Assembly (NCBI GenBank): GCA_910576125.1
Contig: CAJTHM010000001.1
Coordinates: 310,001 to 374,000, forward strand
DNA length: 64,000 nucleotides
DNA from: Lachnospiraceae bacterium
Lineage (GTDB): Bacteria; Bacillota; Clostridia; Lachnospirales; Lachnospiraceae
Direction: 5' to 3'
Shown: positions 47,129-55,351 of the stretch, piece by piece
Layout of the letters: each line of letters begins with the position of its first letter
Numbering within the stretch: the stretch's first letter is position 1
The notes under the pieces: model-generated
Databases searched by the model: none
What the model was told of the DNA's origin: nothing
What the model saw: the letters and a program-made list of their open reading frames with translations, nothing else
Position numbers and translations under genes: made by a program

Positions 47129-47137
47129 ATTATACCA
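47129..47137 (-). promoter_or_regulatory. Extended -10 promoter of the alarmone synthetase gene
   Basis: Minus strand TGGTATAAT: a perfect TATAAT (47129-47134) with an extended TG dinucleotide but no good -35 box. It gives a leader of nearly 200 nt before ATG 46933. Confidence 0.5.
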
Positions 47138-47370
47138 TAAATACCAGCGTAATTGTATATGATTCACAAAAAAATAATCCTTTTTGAATGATTTACTGCC
47201 GTTCCGCAATCCGGGGAGAGATTCGCCCGGATTATTCATCGCGGAAAAGCCGTACCTTTCATTATATGTGGCCCGGTGCAAAAATATCCTGCTTGCTTTT
47301 GCTGCCGAAATCCCTTACCATGTAGATAAGCCTCACATAAGAAAAATGATATTTGAAAGGATGAGTCGAG

Positions 47371-47637
47371 ATGTTTCGTTTATGGGCAAGAACTTTTCAG
47401 GACAATCATATGCTGCGGGATGCCTGCATCAGCGATGACAGCCAGGACACCCGCACCCACAAAATATTCCGCGCGCTGGACGAGGTGTGCTATCAGTTCG
47501 ACCTGCCGCGGCCTATCTGGCTGGACAAGACCATAGCCGAGTTCAGGCGCCACAACAAGGCGCGGTTCACCCGGGACAATTTCGTGGAAAGCATCGATTT
47601 CGATTATCTGGAGATCCAGGTGATTGAAGAAGATTGA
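47371..47637 (+). CDS. Small uncharacterised soluble protein
   Basis: 88 aa with a globular look: MFRLWARTFQDNHMLRD, then HKIFRALDEVCYQFDLPRPIWLD and FTRDNFVESIDFDYLEIQVIEED. AAAGGATGAG precedes the ATG. The composition and alternating hydrophobicity support a real gene; I believe similar short proteins occur across Lachnospiraceae without known function. It stands alone on the plus strand, and the promoter of the next gene begins at its stop codon. Confidence 0.8.
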   Translation: MFRLWARTFQDNHMLRDACISDDSQDTRTHKIFRALDEVCYQFDLPRPIWLDKTIAEFRRHNKARFTRDNFVESIDFDYLEIQVIEED

Positions 47638-47639
47638 TA

Positions 47640-47667
47640 TTGACTTTTCCCCTGAGCCGTGTATAAT
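47640..47667 (+). promoter_or_regulatory. Sigma-A promoter of the hemolysin III-like gene
   Basis: TTGACT (47640-47645), 16-nt spacer, TATAAT (47662-47667). The leader is about 120 nt and begins with the hairpin at 47680-47704. Confidence 0.75.
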
Positions 47668-47679
47668 ATGGAGTTAACA

Positions 47680-47704
47680 GCATATAGTTTTCGAAACTAT
47701 ATGC
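47680..47704 (+). other. Perfect hairpin/palindrome just after the hemolysin III promoter
   Basis: GCATATAGTTT pairs perfectly with AAACTATATGC around a TCG loop. It lies at about +6 to +30 of the predicted transcript. It has no U-tract, so it is more likely an operator or a 5'-stabilising stem than a terminator. Confidence 0.6.
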
Positions 47705-47792
47705 TGCGTTTCCAAAAATGTGTTCATAGATTTTGACACTATTGCAGATAATATCCATATAATTAGAATGACATGGTTTAGGAGGTATCCAT

Positions 47793-48443
47793 ATGCAGAT
47801 AACAATCAGAGAGCCTGGAAGCGCAATCACTCATTTCATCGGCATGGTGATGGCCGTATTCGCGGCGGTGCCGCTATTGGTGAAGGCGGGGATTTCGTCA
47901 GGGGGCGAGCATTTCGCGGCAATGACGATTTTCATCACCAGCATGATTCTGCTGTACGGCGCCAGCGCCACTTACCATTCCGTGAACCTGGCGGGCAAGT
48001 ATCTGCGGATATTCCGGAAGCTGGACCATATGATGATTTTCGTGCTGATAGCCGGATCGTACACACCTGTATGCCTGATTGTGCTGGGCGGAAAGGTGGG
48101 GTATACCATGCTGGCACTGGTGTGGGGAATTGCATTAGCGGGAATGCTTGTCAAGGCCTGCTGGATCACCTGCCCCAAGTGGTTCTCCTCCATTATTTAT
48201 ATTGCCATGGGGTGGGTCTGCGTACTGGTGTTCGGCAGGCTGCTTGACACGCTGTCTACAGGCGCTTTTCTGTGGCTGCTGGCCGGGGGCGTCATCTATA
48301 CTGCGGGCGGAGTCATCTATGCGCTGAAGCTTCCTTTGTTCAACTCCAGGCATAAGAGTTTCGGCTCCCATGAGGTCTTCCATCTGTTTGTCATGGCAGG
48401 GAGTGTGTGCCATTTCATCTTTATGTATTGTTATGTGGCGTGA
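47793..48443 (+). CDS. Hemolysin III-like membrane protein (PAQR superfamily)
   Basis: 216 aa, seven hydrophobic segments. Family motifs: EPGSAITHFIGMVMAVFA, YGASATYHSVNL (His of the metal site), KLDHMMIFVLIAGSYTPVC and SHEVFHLFVMAGSVCHFIFM (two His). These three His plus an Asp match the zinc site of PAQR proteins. Members were first described as hemolysins, but the cellular role is probably lipid or membrane homeostasis. TAGGAGG precedes the ATG. Confidence 0.93.
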   Translation: MQITIREPGSAITHFIGMVMAVFAAVPLLVKAGISSGGEHFAAMTIFITSMILLYGASATYHSVNLAGKYLRIFRKLDHMMIFVLIAGSYTPVCLIVLGGKVGYTMLALVWGIALAGMLVKACWITCPKWFSSIIYIAMGWVCVLVFGRLLDTLSTGAFLWLLAGGVIYTAGGVIYALKLPLFNSRHKSFGSHEVFHLFVMAGSVCHFIFMYCYVA

Positions 48444-48874
48444 GGAAGGGAATCCTCATTTTGATTCTGCTTTTGGTCAAGGCACTCCAGAAATTCATCG
48501 TATATCTTCTCCCCCTGCATCCTGGCTTCCACTGCGTCTGCCAGCAGTTCAAAGGAGCCGAGATATTTAGTCTTTCCCTGAAAGGTAATCTGGGCCACCC
48601 AGCGTTTCTGCCTTTTGTCGTAGTATACGCCGTTATATCCGCTGGTATTGGTCTTGACCAGACGCCCTCTTTTGATTGCCTGCAGAAGCGTGACGGACGT
48701 CCCCTCCGTCAGCTTCAGGTTCTCTTTATAGACACTGGCCTGAAGACAGCCGCAGCTTTTCGTCTTTCCGCTCTGCCGCAGCGGACCGGCAGCGCAAATG
48801 CTTCTACTATGAAAAGGGGGACTTACTATGAAACTTGGTGATATCTTAAAAGAATTGTTGGATTTGCACGGCAT
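48431..48874 (-). pseudogene. 5'-truncated AP2/ERF-like DNA-binding protein
   Basis: Only the C-terminal part (below about 48770) looks like a protein: KTKSCGCLQASVYKENLKL, then TNTSGYNGVYYDKRQKRWVAQITFQG-type AP2 core (NTSGYNGV, RWVAQITFQGK, YLGSFELLADAVEAR). Bacterial AP2 proteins of this type usually begin with a ~60-residue Cys-rich domain (xCxCDCG...TKSCGC), of which only SCGC remains. The upstream reading (FKISPSFIVSPPF) is the reverse of the XRE gene's leader and is not family sequence. It is probably a remnant left when the XRE locus or a mobile element replaced its 5' end. Confidence 0.7.
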
Positions 48875-49211
48875 GACCCAAAAACAGCTGGCGGAAGCGC
48901 TGGCTTTGTCTCCATCCGCCCTGGGGAATTATATACAGGGTACCCGTGAACCTGATTATGGGACTCTGATCCGGATTGCCGATTATTTTCATGTGACCAC
49001 GGATTATCTGCTGAATCATCCAGCCAATATGGACATTTCCAATAAAAATGCCGCTCACAGGGAGGAACTTCTGCTCTGCATCTTCCGCTCCCTCACAGGC
49101 GACCAGCAGGATTTCTATCTGGAGCAGGGACAGATATTCCTGCGTCAAAACAGAAAAAAAGGACCCTCCCTTTTATCCCCCGCCCAGGGGGATAACAAGG
49201 AGGTATCCTGA
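48828..49211 (+). CDS. XRE-family transcriptional regulator
   Basis: 127 aa. N-terminal Cro/CI helix-turn-helix (LKELLDLHGMTQKQLAEALA, LSPSALGNYIQGTREPDYGT, LIRIADYFHVTTDYLLNHP; ~6-65), then a helical C-terminus of unknown ligand (EELLLCIFRSLTGDQQDFYLE). AAAGGGGG lies before the ATG. The gene overlaps the 5' part of an AP2 remnant on the other strand. Its target is not evident. Confidence 0.9.
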   Translation: MKLGDILKELLDLHGMTQKQLAEALALSPSALGNYIQGTREPDYGTLIRIADYFHVTTDYLLNHPANMDISNKNAAHREELLLCIFRSLTGDQQDFYLEQGQIFLRQNRKKGPSLLSPAQGDNKEVS

Positions 49212-49266
49212 GCATTGACATATACTGCTTAACAGTTTAAATTTCCGAGTAACCTGACTGCACAAC

Positions 49267-49298
49267 TGCCCGGGCAGGAACCGTTCCCTGCCCGGGCA
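49267..49298 (-). terminator. Strong hairpin after galE
   Basis: TGCCCGGGCAGG(GAA) pairs over 12-14 bp with (TTC)CCTGCCCGGGCA. It lies 11 nt after the galE stop codon and also downstream of the XRE gene on the other strand. The flanks lack a U-tract on both strands, so efficiency is uncertain. Confidence 0.55.
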
Positions 49299-49308
49299 TA
49301 CTGCTCAT

Positions 49309-50325
49309 TCAGTCCTCATATCCGTTAGGATTGTTCTTCTGCCATCTCCAGGAATCCTCACACATCTCCCTGATGCCATACTGGGCCTCCCAGCCAAGTT
49401 CATTCCTGGCAAGGCTTGCATCCGCATAGCATGTGGCGATGTCCCCGGCACGCCTGGGCTTGATCGCGTAAGGGATTTTCACACCGGTGGCTTCCTCGAA
49501 GTTCTTCACAATGTCCAGCACGCTGTAGCCCACGCCGGTGCCCAGGTTGTAGATTTTCAGGCCTGCTTTCTCTTCAATCTTCTTCAGGGCCTTCACATGA
49601 CCGACAGCCAAGTCTACTACATGGATATAGTCGCGCACGCCGGTGCCGTCCGGGGTGTCATAGTCATCGCCGAACACGCCCAGCTGAGGCAGCTTGCCCA
49701 CTGCCACCTGGGTGATGTAGGGCATCAGGTTGTTGGGGATCCCGTTGGGGTTCTCGCCCATGGTGCCGCTCTTGTGAGCGCCGATGGGATTGAAGTAGCG
49801 CAGCAGTATCACATTCCATTCCTGATCTGCTTTCTGCATATCGGAGAGAATCTGCTCCAGCATGGACTTGGTCCAGCCATAGGGGTTGGTGCACTGTCCC
49901 TTGGGGCATTCCTCCGTGATGGGGATGATGGCGGGATTGCCGTATACGGTGGCGCTGGAGGAGAAGATGATGTTCTTCACGCCGTGCTTCCTCATCACAT
50001 CCACCAGAGTCAATGTGCCCGCGATATTGTTCTCATAGTACTCCCAGGGCTTCTGCACGGACTCGCCCACCGCTTTCAGGCCCGCGAAGTGGATGACCGC
50101 ATCAATTTCCTCCTTGGAAAAGATTTCTTCCAGGGCCTCCCTGTCCAGAATATCCGCCTTGTAAAAGGGAACTTTCTTTCCGGTAATCGCCTCTACCCTG
50201 CCAAGGGATTTCTCACTGGAATTGCACAGATTGTCCAGCACCACCACCTCATAGCCTGCCTGCTGCAATTCCACCACCGTGTGGCTGCCGATGAACCCGG
50301 CACCGCCTGTCACCAAAATCTTCAT
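49309..50325 (-). CDS. galE: UDP-glucose 4-epimerase
   Basis: 338 aa SDR enzyme interconverting UDP-glucose and UDP-galactose. NAD-binding [20 protein letters not shown], catalytic Ser in FSSSATVYG and Tyr/Lys in [14 protein letters not shown], sugar-binding [15 protein letters not shown]. Full length. It is downstream of a UDPGP-family nucleotidyltransferase on the same strand (347-nt gap), suggesting nucleotide-sugar metabolism for galactose use or envelope polysaccharide. Confidence 0.96.
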   Translation of the reverse strand: MKILVTGGAGFIGSHTVVELQQAGYEVVVLDNLCNSSEKSLGRVEAITGKKVPFYKADILDREALEEIFSKEEIDAVIHFAGLKAVGESVQKPWEYYENNIAGTLTLVDVMRKHGVKNIIFSSSATVYGNPAIIPITEECPKGQCTNPYGWTKSMLEQILSDMQKADQEWNVILLRYFNPIGAHKSGTMGENPNGIPNNLMPYITQVAVGKLPQLGVFGDDYDTPDGTGVRDYIHVVDLAVGHVKALKKIEEKAGLKIYNLGTGVGYSVLDIVKNFEEATGVKIPYAIKPRRAGDIATCYADASLARNELGWEAQYGIREMCEDSWRWQKNNPNGYED

Positions 50326-50672
50326 AGCATCCTCTTTTCCGCACGCGCTTCCAGGCTTTCCCCGGCATCTGTCTTCCCTCTCCCACGCCGCTCTTTCCTG
50401 CCAGCCTTCTGTTTGCGGAGGAGCGGATATCGTGGCATGTCAGGGAATTCGCTCCGGCAGCCGTGCTTTTGTGATATAGTTTCTTTGCGCCCTTACAGAA
50501 ACGGCATTTCCTTTCCGCACTTTCCGGGCATGGCCCTTGTAGCAGCCTGCCGTGCTTTATGTGCATTTCGTAAGTGCCGTTAAATATAGGTTACTGAAAA
50601 AACCTGTTTTCATCAATACTTATATGTTTAAAGAATCTGTCGAAATGTTATATGGCAATCTGTACCAATGTC
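50326..50672. other. Intergenic region between galE and the UDPGP gene
   Basis: 347 nt. The 3' half towards galE is GC-rich; the part next to the UDPGP gene is AT-rich with a small hairpin (AGGTT/AACCT at about 50587-50605). I see no convincing promoter, riboswitch or ORF. Confidence 0.45.
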
Positions 50673-51905
50673 TTACAGGGCCACCCCGTTCCGGCGCAGC
50701 AGCTCCCTGGCGCTCTCCACGGAGTCGATGCCTGTCTTGTTCTTGATGGGGGCGAACTCTTTCTCCCGGACTACCTCGAAGGGCAGGCAGCTCCCCATCT
50801 GGTGAATCATGTCCAGGATGAGATTCTCGAATTTATAGCCGTTGGGCTCCTGGGGCTTTACCAGCTCTCCCGCTTCGTTCAGGTAGGGAATCTTCTTCTC
50901 CACCACATGCAGGGGCAGGCTCTGAGCCACGATGCGCTCCAGCTCCTCAACGCCAAAGAGATAGTTCAGGATGACGCCGAAATGATAGGCGGGCTTCCCC
51001 TGGGCGTCCTTGGCATCCATCAGCTCCCGGGTCATGTCATAGTACTCTACGATGGAGGGCCTGCCGTCCTCTAAACAGATAGCCCCCACCTTCTCGTCCG
51101 GCGTGACCTTGCCCACTACTTTTGCGCCTGCCACGCATTCTTTCTGGATGGTAGCGCCCACGAAGCAGGGATCCGCGATTCTTTGGAGCACATTGTCCAC
51201 CGCGAAGGCGTTGAGCCACTCTATGCCCTCTCTGTGGATCAAATCCAGCAGCCCCGCGTCCTTCAGGGAGATGAACCAGCCGCCGTTGCCGTTGGGGGAG
51301 CTGGCCATCTTGCCCTTTTCTTCCAGGTAGACTTTTCCCTCATAGTCCACCGCCAGGGCCATCTTCTGCTGGAAGAAATGCACGTATTCCGCCCGGTAGC
51401 CGAAGAAATCGTGCTCTGTCAGGAAACGGACTGTCTCCTCATGGTTCTTGTCGCTGGTCATCACGAAGAGATGAATCCAGGCATCCGCCTGGCGCACCAC
51501 TTCCATCAGGTTGTTTACCAGGCATTGGAATATATAGAGTTCCCTGGTGATGCCGATATTATACACGCCCTTGGGCGCATCAGAGCCTAAGCGCGTGCCC
51601 ATGCCGCCTGCCAGCAGCACCGCGCCCACCCTGCCCGCCCGGATGGCTTCGATGCCGGCGGCGGTAAAGGCTTCCCGGTTGCCCTCGATTTCGGGAAGCT
51701 CCATGGCCGCAAGGGGAGTGATGACGCCCCGCTCCTGCAGTTCTTCCTGGTGCCTGCAGGAGTCCAGGATGTCCATGTCGGAGTCTTCTATCTGGCGGAG
51801 CAGCGCCTGCTGCCCTTCCTCCGACAGCTCTCCGTAATATTTCAGGACATGCTCCTGACCGTATTTCTCCAATTTTTCTTTGGCCTGTGTCAATGTCATG
51901 CTCAT
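50673..51905 (-). CDS. UDPGP-family sugar-phosphate uridylyltransferase
   Basis: 410 aa. UTP-binding loop AVLLAGGMGTRLGSDAPKGVY (AGGxGTRLG...KG) is that of eukaryote-like UDP-glucose/UDP-N-acetylhexosamine pyrophosphorylases (UDPGP type 1), not of GalU. FVMTSDKNHEETVRFL and PNGNGGWFISLKDAGLLD (GNG(G) sugar-binding), then KPQEPNGYKFENLILDM agree. It makes UDP-GlcNAc, UDP-GalNAc or UDP-glucose from the sugar 1-phosphate; which one cannot be told. The start has AAAGGAAAA upstream; a good promoter lies ~140 nt before. Confidence 0.92.
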   Translation of the reverse strand: MSMTLTQAKEKLEKYGQEHVLKYYGELSEEGQQALLRQIEDSDMDILDSCRHQEELQERGVITPLAAMELPEIEGNREAFTAAGIEAIRAGRVGAVLLAGGMGTRLGSDAPKGVYNIGITRELYIFQCLVNNLMEVVRQADAWIHLFVMTSDKNHEETVRFLTEHDFFGYRAEYVHFFQQKMALAVDYEGKVYLEEKGKMASSPNGNGGWFISLKDAGLLDLIHREGIEWLNAFAVDNVLQRIADPCFVGATIQKECVAGAKVVGKVTPDEKVGAICLEDGRPSIVEYYDMTRELMDAKDAQGKPAYHFGVILNYLFGVEELERIVAQSLPLHVVEKKIPYLNEAGELVKPQEPNGYKFENLILDMIHQMGSCLPFEVVREKEFAPIKNKTGIDSVESARELLRRNGVAL

Positions 51906-52043
51906 GTTTCGTTTTCCTTTCTACTTTCATTGGGAACTGCCGGAAAAACTGATAAGTTTTTCGACAATTCCTTATTATGGCCAGGAGCCCGCCCACTCGC
52001 TGGCGGCTTCCCGGTTTCTGCGAATTGCAGATATCCTATTATC

Positions 52044-52072
52044 ACTATACCAAAACTTTCCTTATATTTCAA
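52044..52072 (-). promoter_or_regulatory. Sigma-A promoter of the UDPGP gene
   Basis: Minus strand TTGAAA (52067-52072), 17-nt spacer, TATAGT (52044-52049), giving a leader of about 130 nt. Confidence 0.7.
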
Positions 52073-52318
52073 CGCTTCTGTCCACACAGGGCGCAGATAA
52101 TAGTATGCCCCGGTTTGGCAGTCGCTGAAGATTCCCGGGGCGCCCGGCAGGAGACGGGGCGCTGGCGCACTACCGGCACTCGGTATTCTCCGAAACCATC
52201 TTTTTTCAGATAAAGTTTTACCGTATTTTTGATATATTCTTTGGCCTGTTTGATGTCATGTTTCCCTCATATGGGCTGTTTTGTCTTTCCTTTTTCGGAA
52301 AATGTTCCCATTGCTCCT
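52073..52318. other. Intergenic region upstream of the UDPGP promoter
   Basis: About 245 nt, partly GC-rich (around 52130-52180) and then AT-rich. I see no supported ORF, RNA gene or repeat. Confidence 0.45.
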
Positions 52319-52513
52319 TTACTTATCTTTTTTCTGGATTGTGTCGATAATCCAACAGGTACATATCACTATGACAATCACAATCAAAAGCCCGGTAAAG
52401 CCCACGACGGCGCTATCGCCCAGAAAGGGCAAAAAGCTGAACATCGCACCCGCATACCATAAGACAAGATACCCGATTATAATAAGTATTGCATATCTTT
52501 CAACATCCTTCAT
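52319..52513 (-). CDS. Small two-helix membrane protein
   Basis: 64 aa with two hydrophobic helices (YAILIIIGYLVLWYAGAMFSF and AVVGFTGLLIVIVIVICTCW) and a short charged tail (DTIQKKDK). AAGGAGGG lies 6-7 nt before the ATG, which makes it a convincing gene despite its size. Function unknown; it is downstream of another membrane protein gene on the same strand. Confidence 0.7.
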   Translation of the reverse strand: MKDVERYAILIIIGYLVLWYAGAMFSFLPFLGDSAVVGFTGLLIVIVIVICTCWIIDTIQKKDK

Positions 52514-52630
52514 AGCCGCCCTCCTTCACAATATGTATACTTGCATTCACAAAAATTTGCACACGAATGCCCTTCTTCATTGTAACCCGACTCGCAAGCG
52601 AAGGGTATCAGGACTGGCGATAACGCGCCG

Positions 52631-53116
52631 CTATCGCTTCCTCTCGGACACTTCTCTCCTGTGCGCCAGATGTATCCCGATATGCCCGATGCCCAGGACA
52701 GTAACGGCAAGGAGCATCAGCGGGTTCCTGCCGTAGATTCCCAGCAGGAAAAATGCCGCCACCGGCAGGCTGGCTCCGGCTACCGGTATTCCGAGAAAAG
52801 AGGAATAGAAATCCGTCATTTCCTGTCTGCTGCGGAAGTACCGAATCCAGTAGCCTTCGTAGAGGAGCATCGCCAGGACGGCAAGGGCCAGCCATGTTGA
52901 CCACAAGTCCGGCTTCCGCAGATTGAAACCGGAACAGGTCAGGGCGGCGCAGCAGACCAGCGCTTCGCCCACTCTTTCCAGCAGCGACAGGATTCTATTT
53001 TCGTTTCCGACGTATTTCTCATAATCCCTGGGCTTGTGTTTCGTCCAAATCATGTTGGGGATAAACAGCATCAGCAGGAAGCCCAAACCGACATAAGAAA
53101 ATCCAAACTGCATCAT
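52631..53116 (-). CDS. Uncharacterised multi-pass membrane protein
   Basis: 161 aa, four to five hydrophobic segments: YVGLGFLLMLFIPNMIW, VGEALVCCAALTCSGFN, TWLALAVLAMLLYEGYWI, IPVAGASLPVAAFFLLGIYG and NPLMLLAVTVLGIGHIGIHL. The cytoplasmic loop after helix 1 has HKPRDYEKYVGNENRILSLLER. Ends with a His-rich basic tail (HLAHRREVSERKR). CGGAGGA precedes the ATG. I have seen similar short membrane proteins in Clostridia but know no function. Confidence 0.8.
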   Translation of the reverse strand: MMQFGFSYVGLGFLLMLFIPNMIWTKHKPRDYEKYVGNENRILSLLERVGEALVCCAALTCSGFNLRKPDLWSTWLALAVLAMLLYEGYWIRYFRSRQEMTDFYSSFLGIPVAGASLPVAAFFLLGIYGRNPLMLLAVTVLGIGHIGIHLAHRREVSERKR

Positions 53117-53274
53117 ACATTCCTCCGTCTTATCTTTTATTTCCTACAGCCAATTTATGATTTCCGGCTGCGAGGTGTCCTTTAATGCCATTTTCTATAC
53201 CTCCGTCTCGTACAGGGCCCTTGACCGTCCGTTTGGTTGGGCGATGATGTCGGCTGAAATTGTAGTCGATATGT

Positions 53275-53683
53275 TTATAGTCGAATCTCCTCCCCGCTAT
53301 GTACATAGGAAAGCTGCCCGCCCATTCCTTCTTTCAGAATCCGATAGGGAATCTCGCCGGTGCAATGTCCTGTGCAGAACCGGACGGGGAGTCTGCGCAG
53401 CTCCTCTCCTGTCTGTCGCACCAGCTCCAGATCCGCCTGGCTGTAATGGGGCTTTCTGCTCATATGGAACCCGCTGATGACGGCATCGGGGTCAGAGCCG
53501 TAAAGCTCCCGGTATCTGTCCAGGATGTTCAGGATTCCGTTGTGGGCGCAGCCGGAAAGCGTCCGTGGCCCCTGTGTCCACAAGGAGCCTGTGCTTTTCC
53601 GTCTCGATGTAAAAGCTGAGACCGTGCTCGCAGAGACATCCCTCAGCGCCTTGTGTGTTTTCAATCAAGTTCCGTATCTTCAT
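53275..53683 (-). pseudogene. MBL-fold metallo-hydrolase with internal deletion
   Basis: The first 43 codons (53683 to about 53555) read MKIRNLIENTQGAEGCLCEH...LLVDTGATDAF, the N-terminus of small MBL-fold hydrolases. The frame then changes and the C-terminal part follows directly: LSGCAHNGILNILDRY, DAVISGFHM, CTGHCTGEIPYRILKEGMG. The central ~150 residues with the HxHxDH metal motif are missing. Intact relatives are ~260-280 aa. The product cannot be active. Confidence 0.82.
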
Positions 53684-54680
53684 ATTCTATTTCCCAATAC
53701 CCCTTTTTCGGAGAGCCGTGGCGAATCAGGATTCCACGCTCCTTTAGCTTTTTGATATTGGCTTCAATATTTCTCCTGGCAACACCTATCTGGTCTGCCA
53801 TTTTTGAAGCAGAAAGTTGTGGGTCTTTTGATAAAAGGATAAGGATTTTCTGTTGCGTGTCAGTCAATTCTTCTCCGATGCTTCTCCGATGCTTCTCCGA
53901 TGCTTCTCCGATGCTTCTCCGATGCTTCTCCGATGCTTCTCCACCGTTTCTATCCTTTTTTATGGGCATAGAATTGCGGAACAGGTTTACTCGAAGCATA
54001 TCATCAAAAACCTGAAACTCCGGTACCGGAAGACCATAATCTTCTGCCGCCTTTATAATTCTGCTGATTCCCGTTCCCCATGACTCCACAAACCCCATTT
54101 GCCCCAAAACATTTGCAATCGTCCTGTTACGGAGCTTGGAATGTCCATTCATAAGTTCTTCATAAGTCATCCCATTATAAAGGCCGCCAGGAGAAGTCAC
54201 CTCCAACCTGTCATCATAAAGCGCCACCTGCACACAAGAATCATCCGCCAGATTGCGATGGCAATGCGCATTGATGATCATTTCGCGGATTGCTTCTATT
54301 GGTAATTCATAAGATTCCTTTCTTACCAGCCCATCAATCATTGCACCCAGTCGTATATTACGAAGCACAAAGGTCGTCGCTTCTTCAATCTGCTCATAAA
54401 TCGGCCCTGTAAACTCGCGTTTATCAAGAAATACACTTCTCTCAGTCCCCTTAAACACGGCACATTGCGTTTTAGAAAAAGGGAAAAAATCTGAGGTCAG
54501 CAGCACAAAAGCATTGGAGGCTCCGTTGCAAGGCACCGGGGCGCGGTTTTCGTCCTCTTCCAGGAACGCGAAGATGACCTGATACGCCGGCGGGCGGCCG
54601 GGGCAGATGCCGTAGCCGTCCGTGAAGTAGATCAGGCCTTTCAGGTTCTGGAATTCCCTGCGCTCCCGCAGCTGCTCCAC
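53661..54680 (-). CDS. Chimeric ORF: VWA-like tail fused to ATP-binding transcriptional regulator (AlbA_2/HATPase_c_4 type)
   Basis: 339 aa. Residues 1-50 (REFQNLKGLIYFTDGYGICP, YQVIFAFLEEDENRAPVP) are the C-terminal end of a VWA-like (DUF2201-type) protein, with the same frame open back to a stop near 54706. From about residue 52 (54530) the sequence changes to an ATP-binding regulator lacking its N-terminal AlbA_2 domain: NAFVLLTSDFFPFSKTQCAVFKG, AIREMIINAHCHRN (ATPase N box), LEVTSPGGL, VESWGTGISRII. After a tandem repeat tail (GEASEKHRRSI twice) comes a C-terminal winged helix (ILILLSKDPQLSASKMADQIG). Composition is GC-rich before and AT-richer after the joint. There is no ribosome site for the GTG at 54680. 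Probably non-functional or neofunctional. Confidence 0.7.
   Translation of the reverse strand: MEQLRERREFQNLKGLIYFTDGYGICPGRPPAYQVIFAFLEEDENRAPVPCNGASNAFVLLTSDFFPFSKTQCAVFKGTERSVFLDKREFTGPIYEQIEEATTFVLRNIRLGAMIDGLVRKESYELPIEAIREMIINAHCHRNLADDSCVQVALYDDRLEVTSPGGLYNGMTYEELMNGHSKLRNRTIANVLGQMGFVESWGTGISRIIKAAEDYGLPVPEFQVFDDMLRVNLFRNSMPIKKDRNGGEASEKHRRSIGEASEKHRRSIGEELTDTQQKILILLSKDPQLSASKMADQIGVARRNIEANIKKLKERGILIRHGSPKKGYWEIEYEDTELD
53870..53942. repeat. 11-bp tandem repeat (six perfect units plus partial)
   Basis: CTTCTCCGATG repeated six times without change (53870-53935), then CTTCTCC. It lies inside the regulator ORF and encodes an 11-residue period on the minus strand (EASEKHRRSIG) because three units make 33 bp. 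Gain or loss of one unit changes the reading frame of the C-terminal winged helix. Confidence 0.95.
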
Positions 54681-54739
54681 ATAATCGAAGACAGGCCCGT
54701 TTTGTCACTATCTACTGCAAAAGTCGTTTATCCGGTATT

Positions 54740-55351
54740 TTACTCTTCCCACAGATTGTCCACCACGAATTGAATGTCCTTGATCTCCGACATCATTTTC
54801 TGATAAGTGCTCTTCTGCTCTTCGTCCTCCGGGTCGTACTGCACATCGCTGGCATAATGCAGAACATATGTTCTATCACTTGTGGCCAGAAGATACCGAT
54901 AGGCGGTGAAATCCAGACCGTTTTCTATAAACTGCCCCTCCGTCATGGCTTCCTCGTAGCAGACGATGGTGAACAGGACGCCGCCGTCCAGCAGATAGGT
55001 TCCCTCGCCTACGGCTTCCCGCATTTTGGGGTTGTAGACCACATAGTTCTGCCCGTTTTTTTCCACCGCGTACTGCCCGGCCCAGCTGTCGGGGAAGATC
55101 AGCGTCAGGTTGACTCCCTCCAGCATGAGGATTTCCTGTTCCATGGGCACCTTCACCACGATTTCCCGGGCAAAGGCGATCGCGCCTGCGCTGAAGCTGG
55201 TGACCATCAGCACCAGGGCCGCCGCCATGGCCAGAAGCTGCCGCCTTCTCCTTCCCCGGCGCAGCGCCGCGTAATCCGGAATCTGCTCCGCCTGCTGGAC
55301 AAGCCTGTCGTCAATGTTCCCGATGTGTTCCGCCAATTGCTTTTGATTCAT
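54740..55351 (-). CDS. Membrane protein, probable anti-sigma factor
   Basis: 203 aa. Cytoplasmic N-terminus (~36 aa, IDDRLVQQAEQIPDYAALRRG), one hydrophobic helix (LLAMAAALVLMVTSFSAGAIAF), then an extracytoplasmic beta-rich domain (VNLTLIFPDSWAGQYAVEKN, YRYLLATSDRTYVLHYA). The start overlaps the stop of the sigma factor gene by 4 nt, so the two are translationally coupled; this and the topology indicate an anti-sigma role. No zf-HC2 motif is present, unlike the other pair in this window. Confidence 0.85.
   Translation of the reverse strand: MNQKQLAEHIGNIDDRLVQQAEQIPDYAALRRGRRRRQLLAMAAALVLMVTSFSAGAIAFAREIVVKVPMEQEILMLEGVNLTLIFPDSWAGQYAVEKNGQNYVVYNPKMREAVGEGTYLLDGGVLFTIVCYEEAMTEGQFIENGLDFTAYRYLLATSDRTYVLHYASDVQYDPEDEEQKSTYQKMMSEIKDIQFVVDNLWEE

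Noticed and set aside
53870..53942. 11-bp repeats considered as a CRISPR array or replication iterons
   Set aside because: Units are directly adjacent without spacers, and they lie in a coding frame; no origin features or replication gene are near.
54472..54708. Short minus-strand ORF overlapping the chimeric gene in another frame
   Set aside because: Arg/Gly/Pro-rich translation is a shadow of the VWA-like tail; no family match.
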